Shown piece by piece: positions 52,795 through 61,154 of a stretch of DNA of 64,000 nucleotides (within the stretch, counting starts at the first letter, position 1; each line of letters begins with the position of its first letter). The notes beneath the pieces are model-generated. The model made no database searches. It worked only from the letters and a program-made list of their open reading frames with translations, and was not told where the DNA came from. This DNA is from Tricholoma matsutake. Taxonomy: Eukaryota; Basidiomycota; Agaricomycetes; Agaricales; Tricholomataceae. The translations under genes and the position numbers were made by a program. The DNA lies in assembly GCA_026075535.2 (NCBI GenBank), contig AP026541.1, forward strand, positions 7,378,001 through 7,442,000, given 5' to 3'.

Positions 52795-53462
52795 TCAAGG
52801 TGTTGAACCGGGGTCAGGGAGCCAAGCTGGGGTGGACAGGGTGGTGTGGGAAGTTGTACAGGCCATGAGAGCAATGACAGCAGCACCAATGAGACCAGCA
52901 GCACCAAGTTGGGCTGCCTGTGTCGACACAGCGTTGCTAGTGGTTGCAGGTCTCGAGGTTGATGATCCAGAAGAGGAGCCGCTGCCAGTCAAACTTTGGC
53001 ATGTGGTGGTGGCAGGGAAAGTGGAGGTCGTCAGTAGTGTAGAGGTACCTGTGGAACTTGATCCACTTGGGGTAGTTGCACCGGTGATGGTAGGGGTGGA
53101 TGAGCCTGAGCCTGAGCCTGAGCCTGAAGAACTGCAAGTGGTAACGGTACCACCAATGGGGAAAGGCGCTGAAGAGACAGTATTGCCAGTGTTGTCATGG
53201 AGTGAGAGAACAACATTTGTTCCAGGAGGAATATTAATGTTGTACATCAGGGAGTTGGTGGACATGGGGGGGAAAGTTATGATGGGCTGAGCATTAAGTT
53301 GGTTGGCAGGAAGAATGTACAAGAAGTTGGTGCTGTGCCTCCTGTGCAGGTTATGAGAAGGGGTACACAACTTTGGACATTGGAAGGAGTGTTGACGGTG
53401 AGGGATTGAGCAAAGACAGCAGTGAGAGTGGCCAAAGCAGCGAGAGAGGCAAAGAACTTCAT
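52795..53462 (-). pseudogene. Secreted Ser/Thr-rich GPI-anchored-type protein, frameshifted
   Basis: The minus strand starts ATG at 53462 with a clear signal peptide (MKFFASLAALATLTAVFAQ), then SLTVNTPSNVQSCVPLLITC. This resembles the N-terminus of the Kre9/KNH-like, Ser-Thr-rich GPI-anchored family of basidiomycetes. Near 53340 the frame shifts by one base (GGTAP to FLYILPANQ), after which the second frame gives NINIPPGTNVVLSLHD, a long Ser/Thr/Gly stretch (SSGSGSGSGSSTPTITGATT), and a hydrophobic C-terminus (LGAAGLIGAAVIALMA). That looks like a GPI-anchor signal, but the frame runs on another 20 codons. No introns are evident. The product would be a cell-surface glycoprotein. One lost base makes this copy a pseudogene unless it is a sequencing error. 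Confidence 0.72.
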
Positions 53463-54208
53463 TGCTGGGTACTGCTGGGTGCTGAACATGGTGGGAAGTG
53501 AAGCCACGCTCCGTGGTCTAGAGTGGTCCCGAGGGAGAGTACACCATTGTCCATGTTGATGTGGTGTTCGCGTAGAGTGTTTGGATGTCCAGGGGCGCAA
53601 TCTGGTGGGTCTATGGTGTGGGGGGTACTGTGAGGTGTAGATGGTGGACGAGGGGTGCGAGCAGATGCATATGGCCTCATTGGTGACATGGGCAGGGAAT
53701 ACCAAAAGGGTAGTGTCATCGACCAACACATCGACAATGACATGGTGAATATGGTGGACGTGTGAGGCATCGTTGTGGGCTCAGTGTGCGCAACGGGGTT
53801 TGTGGGGTGAGCTGGGGAGAGTATGGGGGTGTGGACAGCCTCTTCAGTGGCATGGCAGGGGTGTAGGACAGGGGGGCGGTGAAACAGCGTGCTTCTGACC
53901 ATACTGGGGAGAACTGTGTGCTCGGGATTTTTTTTTTTTTTTTTTTTGTGGGGTGAGTTGAGGGTTGGAACATGTTTGGGGGCTGCTTGGTGTGTGTAGG
54001 TGTGTCCTCTGTTGTTTTCTAGCTGTGGCCTGTGGTCCAGAGTGGGGTAGAGCAGGGGGTCAACAGACACGTCATCGATGACATGGCAGGTCCAGCAGAC
54101 GCATGAGGCTTTGTGGTGGGCTCGTGGTGTGGAACAGGGGTATGTGGTGTGAAACAGGGGGAAACAGGTTGCTGTGGGATGTAGACGGCATCTTAGTGAC
54201 ACACAGGC
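53463..54208. other. Degenerate low-complexity repeat region, part 5
   Basis: Holds the motif GTCATCGACCAACACATCGA (about 53717) and GTCATCGATGACATGG (about 54073), and a run of about 20 T at 53928-53947. Minus-strand frames here (Pro/His/Thr-rich) are not called genes. The promoter of the GPI-type protein gene, if functional, should lie at 53463-53700. CAGGC (54204-54208) is the Gypsy G target. Confidence 0.5.
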
Positions 54209-54610
54209 TGTTAGGAAACCACCCCATTACCTAATAAAATTTCATTTTTATTTTATTATGTCGAATTACACTACATGATGCCAAATGATGCTACACTTTG
54301 ATAGCATGAGAATTTTATTTTGCACGCATCAATATGTACACGCATGTACGAACGTGTCAGTAACAACAATGTACAATATATGTAACATAGTATATAAACC
54401 CTAAATACACGCCTAGGGGACCCCAGTTGTGTTCTCTTAGGTATTCCACCTATGTTTTCAGTGTGAAAGGCCTATCTCAACAAACTCACCTATTAATAAC
54501 CCCTCACATCAAAACCATCAATTCCCCCATCATGAGCGCAGATCCCGCCCCCTTCTTGTAGAGAGAACCCACATGGTCTTAGCTAGCAGATAGTGGGTGT
54601 TGCCCTAACA
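54209..54610 (+). repeat. Gypsy G 5' LTR
   Basis: 402 bp. Contains AGTATATAAACCC near 54392, a likely TATA box with transcription start downstream. Confidence 0.92.
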
Positions 54611-55097
54611 GAAGAACACAACTTCCCATATCAGTGTGCCTTCTCTTACTTGTGCATACGTCATTGTTTCACCGCGCCACATCCAATTACTCATCCTTTC
54701 GGCACGAGCCGGAAGTACTTGTATATACATAATCTACCTTTTCTTTCATAAGCTGATGCCAGGCCTCACCTTACATTGCAACCGCCAGTGATCGAGAGGC
54801 AGCGCTCATCATTAGGACAGCTGCAACCAGACAACCGATTGGATCTGGTTTAGTTATGATTTACATTACTCTATTCGGATGACTATTTTAGTTACAAGCC
54901 AAATTCAGTGATATCTCTGAGATCAGGCACTGTTGGAAGGGTTATTGATCTGAAGTGTCAAAATAGGCGCCCAACAAACAATGAACGATTGACGAACCTC
55001 GACGAACCTTATCACGTGACCTGTAAACATTTGGAGAGGTCTCAAAGAAAAAATTTTGAATTTGTCAAAGAAGTGATTCATCACAGATTCTACAATT
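54611..55097 (+). other. Gypsy G leader
   Basis: About 490 bases between LTR and gag start. It should hold the primer binding and packaging sites; no clear tRNA complement directly follows the LTR (GAAGAACACAACTTCCC). Confidence 0.6.
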
Positions 55098-56195
55098 ATG
55101 TCTGAACCTTCAACTTCTAATCCCGGTCCTAATCCTGTTCCCATACCAGCACTAGAGGCAAAAATTGATGCGCTCACAGCACAAATGTCGCAATTAGTGT
55201 CAGTATTGGCAGCATCACAGCCCAGACAAGTGGAAGTACAGCCAGAGACAATAGGAGAAAGAGATGATGAGATGGAGGAGATGGTGGAGTGGATATCACA
55301 GGAGGATGAGATGGTGGAGAAATCCGGAAATGGAAAAGCGCGCTTACCTAAGTACACGCCCCCACAAATCTTTGACAGTACCATGGAGAATACAAAATCC
55401 TTCATCAGTTCTATAGTATTGTACATCCATGGGAGGAAGCCCGAGTTTCGTACAGCCGAATCTAGGATTATGTTTGCTCTCTCATATATTCAGGGGGGGA
55501 AAGCACAGTTCTGGAGAAACGAGGCTATTAATCAAATTGCAGCAGGAAATAAACCTTTTGCAACCTTCAAGGAATTTCTGGAGAGATTGGAGGCACAGTT
55601 TGGAGACCCTAATCCAAAGGCGACAGCCAATGCTAAATTAAAAACAATGCCCCAAGGTTCCCTAATGGTGGATGAATTTATTTTGCAGTTCAAAGCAGAA
55701 GCTTCGCAAACAGACATGGGAGAAGCCGCATTGGTAGAGTTTTTGAAAGCAGGATTAAATCCCTCCTTATTCAAGTCTATCTACCAACTACCTTCTATGC
55801 CAGAGAAATTGGATGAGTGGTATAATTGGGCAATGCACCTTGACCGGCAATATCGGCAGGAACAGGCGGAGTCAAAGTTGATGTACGGAAGTAGTAAATT
55901 TGGAAAGTCATCTGGAGGAAAGTCTGAGAAAGGAAAGGCGCCTCAGGCACAAGCTCCAAGGGCACAGCCACCGGCCATGGCAGTGACACCTATAGTTATG
56001 GAGTCAGCAGCACCAGCAGAGGCAATGGAGGTTGATCAAGCAGGGAGACAAGCCCCACTTAAATGTTTTAACTGTGGGCAGTTAGGACACATTTCTAGGA
56101 ATTGTAGGCAGAAAAGAAAGATAAGGGAAGCTACAATCGAGGAAGTAAAGCTGGAGGAAGGCAAGCAGAAGAATTTTGTGGAAGAGTCCCAGTGA
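55098..56195 (+). CDS. Gypsy G gag with CCHC zinc knuckle
   Basis: An intact 365-codon frame from MSEPSTSNPG. An N-terminal coiled coil (LEAKIDALTAQMSQLVSVLA) is followed by an acidic segment, then the capsid-like retrotransposon gag domain (about residues 90-260: FISSIVLYIHGRKPEFRTAE, KAQFWRNEAINQIA, FATFKEFLERLEAQFGDPNP, FILQFKAEASQTDMG, WYNWAMHLDRQYRQEQ). A basic Gly/Ser linker and one knuckle CFNCGQLGHISRNC (about residues 319-332) close it. The stop at 56195 overlaps the start of the pol frame, one base upstream. An unbroken gag in an otherwise damaged element is unusual here. It should form virus-like particles if expressed. Confidence 0.88.
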   Translation: MSEPSTSNPGPNPVPIPALEAKIDALTAQMSQLVSVLAASQPRQVEVQPETIGERDDEMEEMVEWISQEDEMVEKSGNGKARLPKYTPPQIFDSTMENTKSFISSIVLYIHGRKPEFRTAESRIMFALSYIQGGKAQFWRNEAINQIAAGNKPFATFKEFLERLEAQFGDPNPKATANAKLKTMPQGSLMVDEFILQFKAEASQTDMGEAALVEFLKAGLNPSLFKSIYQLPSMPEKLDEWYNWAMHLDRQYRQEQAESKLMYGSSKFGKSSGGKSEKGKAPQAQAPRAQPPAMAVTPIVMESAAPAEAMEVDQAGRQAPLKCFNCGQLGHISRNCRQKRKIREATIEEVKLEEGKQKNFVEESQ

Positions 56196-57525
56196 AGGTT
56201 TCCCCATTGGTGACCCAGAATCATTACAATGTATTAGTATCCGAGGAAACCCAGAGCAAATCAGAAAAGGAAATCAAGGAGGAGTATAACTGTTCTGAAT
56301 CATGTGATGAAAAGGAGTACAACTGTTGTCAATCATGTGACAATTTTCATGCGTCATTTCCGAAAACCCCTAAATTCTTTATTCGCTCTGCGTGAGTAGA
56401 ACCCGAAATCACCTTGACTGTGGGACTGAAGACAGTGGACACACATGCAGCTATTGATGTGGAAGCGTTGCTTGATAGTGGTGCTACAGGATTATTTATT
56501 AATCGATCCTTAATTACCGGAAACGGTATTAACACATGCAAGCTGGCGCAACCTATAATGGTGTACAATATTGACAGAACAGTCAATTGTGGAGGAACTA
56601 TCAAGGAGGAGGTGACTATGATCCTAAAGTATCAGGAGCATCAGGAGCAAGCCATATTCGAAGTGTGCGATCTTGGGAAAACCAATCTAATAATAGGATG
56701 TCTGTGGTTATGGAAGCATAATCCTGAAATTGATTGGAAAACTGGGAAAGTACAAATGACTCGTTGTCCTAAGGAATGTAATGTGTATGGGAGGAAGATG
56801 AAGAAGGAAAAAAGGAAAAAGAAAGAGAAAGAACATCGGAGAAAGTATTCTGTTACGATGGAGGAAGTGGAGGATGAGGAAATGCCAAATGGGGAAGTTC
56901 TGATCATGATCGAGAAAGAAGAGCAGAAGCAAACCTTTAGAACAATTCGTGGAGGACAGTCATGGGACAAGAATATTGTGAAGGTGGAGAAGCCAGTGGA
57001 GGAATGGGTGCCAAAAGTGTATCATGAACATCTGTCAGTGTTCCAGAAGAAGGAGTCTGAGCGAATGCCAGTGTGGAAGCCATGGGATCATGCGATTGAG
57101 ATGAAGCCAGGGTTTGTGCCGAAGAAGTTGAAGGTATATCCATTATCTCCGATGGAACAAGAAGAAGTGGATGCATTCCTGAAGGAGCAATTGCACAAAG
57201 GATACATACGACCTTCAAAATCACCGCAGACGTCACCAATATTCTTTGTGCCAAAGAAAGACCAAAGGAAGAGGATGTGTACCGATTATAGGTATCTGAA
57301 TGAGTGGACAGTGAAGAATGCGTACCCCCTGCCGTTGATCTCAGAAATAATTGACAAGGTGGGAAAAGCCAAGGTCTTTACAAAATTGGATTTATGATGG
57401 GGATACAACAATGTACAAATAAAGAAAGGAGATGAGTGGAAGGCTGCATTTGCCACGCGTCGAGGATCCTTCGAGCCACTTGTCATGTTTTTTGGGATGA
57501 CTAATAGTCCCCGACCTTTCAAAAT
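56192..57525 (+). pseudogene. Gypsy G protease and RT N-terminal half
   Basis: The pol frame opens in the -1 frame relative to gag. A Cys-containing linker (ESCDEKEYNCCQSCDN) ends at TGA 56393-56395. Then the protease: VEALLDSGATGLFINRSLI (DSG intact), LIIGCLWLWKHNPEIDW. A Lys/Glu-rich linker, KPWDHAIEMKPGF, YPLSPMEQEEV, the RT start SPIFFVPKKDQRKRMCTDYR, YPLPLISEII and FTKLDL follow. A TGA at 57395-57397 (before WGYNNVQI) fits a former CGA. Near 57510 a small deletion shifts the frame (TNSP to RPF) just before MMNNIF. Confidence 0.88.
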
Positions 57526-58630
57526 ATGATGAACAACATTTTCAAGGACGTAATAGACAAAGGCATGGTAATAATATTTATTGACGACATTCTGATATTC
57601 ACGGAGGATGAAGAAAATCATGAGGCGATCGTGCAGGAGGTGCTACGGAGGTTGGCGGAGAATGATCTATTTTTGAAACCAGAGAAGTGTGTGTTTGGGG
57701 CAAGCGAGATTGAGTTCCTAGGATTATTGATCGGCCCTGACGAAATCAAAATGGATCCGATCAAGGTACAGGCGATCACAGATTGGCCTGCGCCCACCCA
57801 TGTCAAGGAGGTTCAAGCCTTCTTGGGACTCGCAAATTATTATCGTCGCTTTGTGCACAATTTTTCTAAAATTGCTGCACCCTTACATAACCTTACACAA
57901 AAGGGAGTAGTATGGAGATGGGGAGAGCAGCAGCAGACAGCGTTTGAGGAGTTGAAGAGGAAGTTTGTGGAGGGACCAATATTAGCCCCAGTAGATTTCA
58001 CACGCCCTTTGCGAGTGGAATCCGATGCATCCAATTTTGCTACTGGAGCGGTATTATCAATGCTGTGTGAAGATGACAAATGGCATCCTTGTGCATACTT
58101 GTCAAAAGGGTTGAATGATGTGGAGAGGAATTATGATGTGCATGACAAAGAGATGTTGGGGATAATACGAGCATTGGAGGCATGGAGGCATTATTTGGAG
58201 GGATGTACGCATCAGATTGAGATCTGGACGGATCATCAAAATCTGCAATACTTCATGTCCGCTAAAAAGCTTAATCACAGGCAAGCGTGTTGGGCACTAT
58301 TCCTATCGTGTTTCAACTTTCACTTGGTCCACAAAGTGGGAAGCTTAATGAGGAAAGCAGATGCATTATCCAGATGTATTGATCATAAAAGGGGGGTGGA
58401 GGAGGACAATAAAAATGTTACCTTACTCAAACTCAAATACTTTCGCATTTGTGCTATGCGTCAAGGGCATCTATTAATAGATAGCTCGGAAATGGAAATG
58501 TTGTCTAAAATTAGACAATGTTTGGAAATGGACGATGAAGTAGTGGAAGCCATGAAAGCTCTGAAGGGAGAGAAGAAAGGTAATATTAAAGGAGGTCCAT
58601 ATTATTCCTACTACTACAGAAACCTCATCA
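57526..58630 (+). pseudogene. Gypsy G RT catalytic half and RNase H
   Basis: Plus frame from [10 protein letters not shown]: catalytic IIFIDDILIFTED (FIDD variant of YxDD), LGLLIGPDEIKMDPIKV, EVQAFLGLANYYRRFVHNFS, and RNase H with RVESDASNFATGAVLS, NYDVHDKEMLGIIRALEAWR, IWTDHQNLQYF and RKADALSR. After this, EMLSKIRQCLEMDDEVVEAM leads to the integrase N-terminal side. The frame then runs across a deletion junction near 58600-58640 into the wrong frame. Confidence 0.88.
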
Positions 58631-59661
58631 TTGGGCTTGGCGTGCCTCTATCTAAATCAGGTATGGCGGTTACATGGGTTACCCGATACCGTTATCTCCG
58701 ATCGCAGACCACAATTTGCTTCCGCGTTTATGCAAGAACTAAACAACATATTGGGAATTCAAACTAAATTATCTATGGCATATCACCTGCAGACTGATGG
58801 GCAGACAGAGAGAATGAATCAGGAGTTGGAGCAGTACCTACATATGTTTGTCAACTACCAACAAACTGACTGGCCCGAATGGTTGGCAATTGCCAAATTT
58901 TCCCACAATAACAAATTCCATTCAGCTACTCGTATGTCACCCTTTTTCGCGAATTATGGATATCATCCTCGCATGGGAGTAGAACCCAGAAGGGAAGTCA
59001 AAGTACAGTCGGTAGAAGACTTTGTATCTAAGATGCAAAAGGTACAAGAGGAAGCAGAGGCGGCATTGAAGAAAGCACGTGATGACATGATGCGACACGC
59101 GGATCGTACTCGAGCACGCGCTCCAGAGTACAAAGTTGGTGACTTGGTATGGCTAAGTACCAAGGACCTGAATATTCCACGACCTTCGAGGAAACTTACG
59201 AAAAACAAGTTGGCCCATATGCGATCTCTAAAGTAATCTTGCCTAATGGGGTAGTGCTAAAATTACCCCAATCATTCAAGATTGATCCCGAGATTAATGT
59301 ATCCCGCCTATGCCCTTACCGCCTGCCCACTATTCCTGGCCAACAAACTACTCCGCAACCTCCAATAATAGTAGAAGGTGCTCCAGAATACATAGTTGAA
59401 GAAATTCTAGACTCACGTCTTTGATGGAACAAATTGGAGTTCTTAATAAAGTGGAAAAACTATACCGACGAAAATAATTCGTGGGAACCCGAAGAGAATT
59501 GTAAGCGAGCACGTAACGCAATCGCCCAATTCTTTAAACGTAATCCGAATGCTCCGCATCGCATTGCGAGAATGGTGTATGAAGGGATGAGATTCCGGCC
59601 TTACCAAAATTTCACAGAGGGGACAGACATAATATTTTCTCGCCTGGAAGTTGAGGCATAA
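58631..59661 (+). pseudogene. Gypsy G integrase core (deleted) and chromodomain
   Basis: The frame begins mid-integrase at LACLYLNQVWRLHGLP. The zinc-binding HHCC domain and the first catalytic Asp are missing, which implies an internal deletion of several hundred bases at about 58610-58640. Remaining: VISDRRPQFASAFM (second Asp), HLQTDGQTERMNQELEQYL (Glu), SHNNKFHSATRMSPFFANYG and PRMGVEPRREV. Near 59200 the frame shifts. VGPYAISKVILPNGVVLKLP, a TGA at 59422-59424 and the chromodomain (EYIVEEILDSRL, LEFLIKWKNYTDENNSWEPE) end the ORF at 59661. Cannot integrate by itself. Confidence 0.88.
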
Positions 59662-59671
59662 AAGGGGGTAA
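59658..59671 (+). promoter_or_regulatory. Gypsy G polypurine tract
   Basis: AAAAGGGGGTAA directly precedes the 3' LTR at 59672. Position and composition of a plus-strand primer. Confidence 0.8.
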
Positions 59672-60073
59672 TGTTAGGAAACCACCCCATTACCTAATAA
59701 ATTTTCATTTTTATTTTATTATGTCGAATTACGCTACATGACGCCAAATGACGCTACACTTTGATAGCATGAGAATTTTATTTTGCATGCATCAATATGT
59801 ACACGCATGTACGAATGCATCAGTAACAACAATGTACAAGATATGTAACATAGTATATAAACCCTAAATACATGCCTAGGGGACCCCAGTTGTGTTCTCT
59901 TAGGTATTCCACCTATGTTTTCAGTGTGAAAGGCCTATCTCAACAAACTCACCTATTAATAACCCCTCACATCAAAACCATCAATTCCCCCATCACGAGC
60001 ATGGATCCCACCCCCTTCTTGTAGAGAGAACCTGCATGGTCTTAGCTAGCAGATAGTGGGTGTCGCCCTAACA
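59672..60073 (+). repeat. Gypsy G 3' LTR
   Basis: 402 bp partner of 54209-54610, followed by CAGGC (60074-60078). Confidence 0.92.
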
Positions 60074-60862
60074 CAGGCAGTGTAAAAAGCGTGGGGTGGT
60101 GAAATGGCACATTTCCGGGGTGCATGGGGTAAGCTGTGGGTTTCAGACCTGTTCTGGTGGCTCTAACTGCATTTTTCATGGCTCTGGAGCTCCGGTCTGT
60201 GGTCTAGAGTGGTCCAGAACAGGGGATATGGTCATCAACGACAAATGTGTTGACACAGATGTGGCAGATGTGGCAGAACACATAGGCTCAGGGTAGACAG
60301 CAGGGGCCAGGGAACGAGCTGGGGGGCAAGTGGGGGCAAGGTATAGTTTGTTGTTGTAGGTGGTGGGGCTGCCTGAGTGGTGTCATCAAGCATACGATGT
60401 GTTCAGAGGAACACGTCCGTACAACCTTGCATAATGGCGTGGGCTTGAGAGAGGGGCTGTTGAGGCTGTAGGAGTGGGCTGGGTTGACCTGGCAGCATAT
60501 GTTGTCATTTCTGAGCAGCTGGTGGAAGGGGGCTCGCACTGGACAAACCACTCGTGAGAAGGTTGTTGTCAATGTTGACAACCGTGACTTTGAGTGTGAT
60601 GATGACAGTGGTGATGAACTTCTATGGGGTTGGTAATGGTCGTGCTGCATCGTTTGAAGTGTTTCAAGCCAAGCGAGATGGGTGGGGTTGGGACGGGGTA
60701 TAGGCAGTGTATAAACGCGAGTATAAATGAGAGTAGTTGTTGATACTGTGTCCGGTGTGAAAAATTCAACCGTTTTGGAAATTTCAGGGTCGGCGAGGTT
60801 TCAGGAAAAAGAGCATGTGTGAGAGAGTAGAGTGCATATAGTAAGTTCATTATTAAAAAAAA
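60074..60862. other. Degenerate low-complexity repeat region, part 6
   Basis: Last block of the region. It contains CGGTCTGTGGTCTAGAGTGG and GTCATCAACGACAAATGTG (about 60191-60250), related to the motif copies at 49239, 53717 and 54073. No gene recognised. Confidence 0.5.
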
Positions 60863-60913
60863 GTGGAAGGAAGCCGAAGCTTCCAACACTCAAGGACACG
60901 AGAACTATAAGGA
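60863..60913 (+). repeat. 52-bp repeat, right copy
   Basis: GGAAGGAAGCCGAAGCTTCC... matches 37226-37277 with a single A/G difference, same orientation. It contains the palindrome GGAAG-N-GCTTCC. Adjacent sequences differ completely. It follows an A run at 60854-60861. Confidence 0.7.
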
Positions 60914-61154
60914 ACATGGAGACCCCAGTGGAGTATTAAAGGGACAAGTCACAGACAGCTTGTGACTTGCTGCTTACAATGCACAGAGAGTCACAATGCT
61001 GGGTGACCTCTACTGGGGCACAGCTGTGAGCAGGAGTATTCCAATGCGCTACCTTACCTATCTTCTCCCTCCCGCTGTTTTTTTTTTGTGTCTCTACTGT
61101 ACTTCAGTCTTTTCTAGTTCTGGCAGTGGTACATCTATCTAATCTCGAAGTTTG
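60914..61154. other. Upstream flank of the NDC10_II-like gene
   Basis: 240 bases without coding signals. Pyrimidine-rich near 61060-61120 (CTTCTCCCTCCCGCTGTTTT, CTACTGTACTTCAG), a usual feature of basidiomycete promoters close to the start. Confidence 0.45.

Larger units (their letters stand above)
54209..60073 (+). mobile_element. Gypsy G, complete LTR retrotransposon with internal deletion
   Basis: LTRs of 402 bp at 54209-54610 and 59672-60073 (TGTTAGGAAACC...CCCTAACA) with the exact duplication CAGGC at 54204-54208 and 60074-60078. LTRs differ at about 17 positions (about 4 percent by eye), mostly C/T and G/A changes at CpG/TpG. Plus-strand order: gag, protease, RT, RNase H, integrase (deleted in part), chromodomain, then the purine tract AAAAGGGGGTAA before the 3' LTR. 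Gag and pol are in -1 relation, as in Gypsy A. Confidence 0.93.

Noticed and set aside
52643..53290. 215-codon plus-strand open frame
   Set aside because: Antisense of the Ser/Thr/Gly-rich part of the GPI-type protein gene, whose minus strand has the signal peptide.
53459..54202. 247-codon minus-strand His/Pro/Thr-rich frame
   Set aside because: Composition-driven reading through the degenerate repeat and a poly-T run. No start context, splice sites or domain.
12904..59424. TGA recoded as an amino acid (selenocysteine or altered code)
   Set aside because: The intact GH5 gene and LINE-1 ORF1 end normally, and TGAs occur in unrelated elements at positions where Arg fits; mutation of CGA is simpler.
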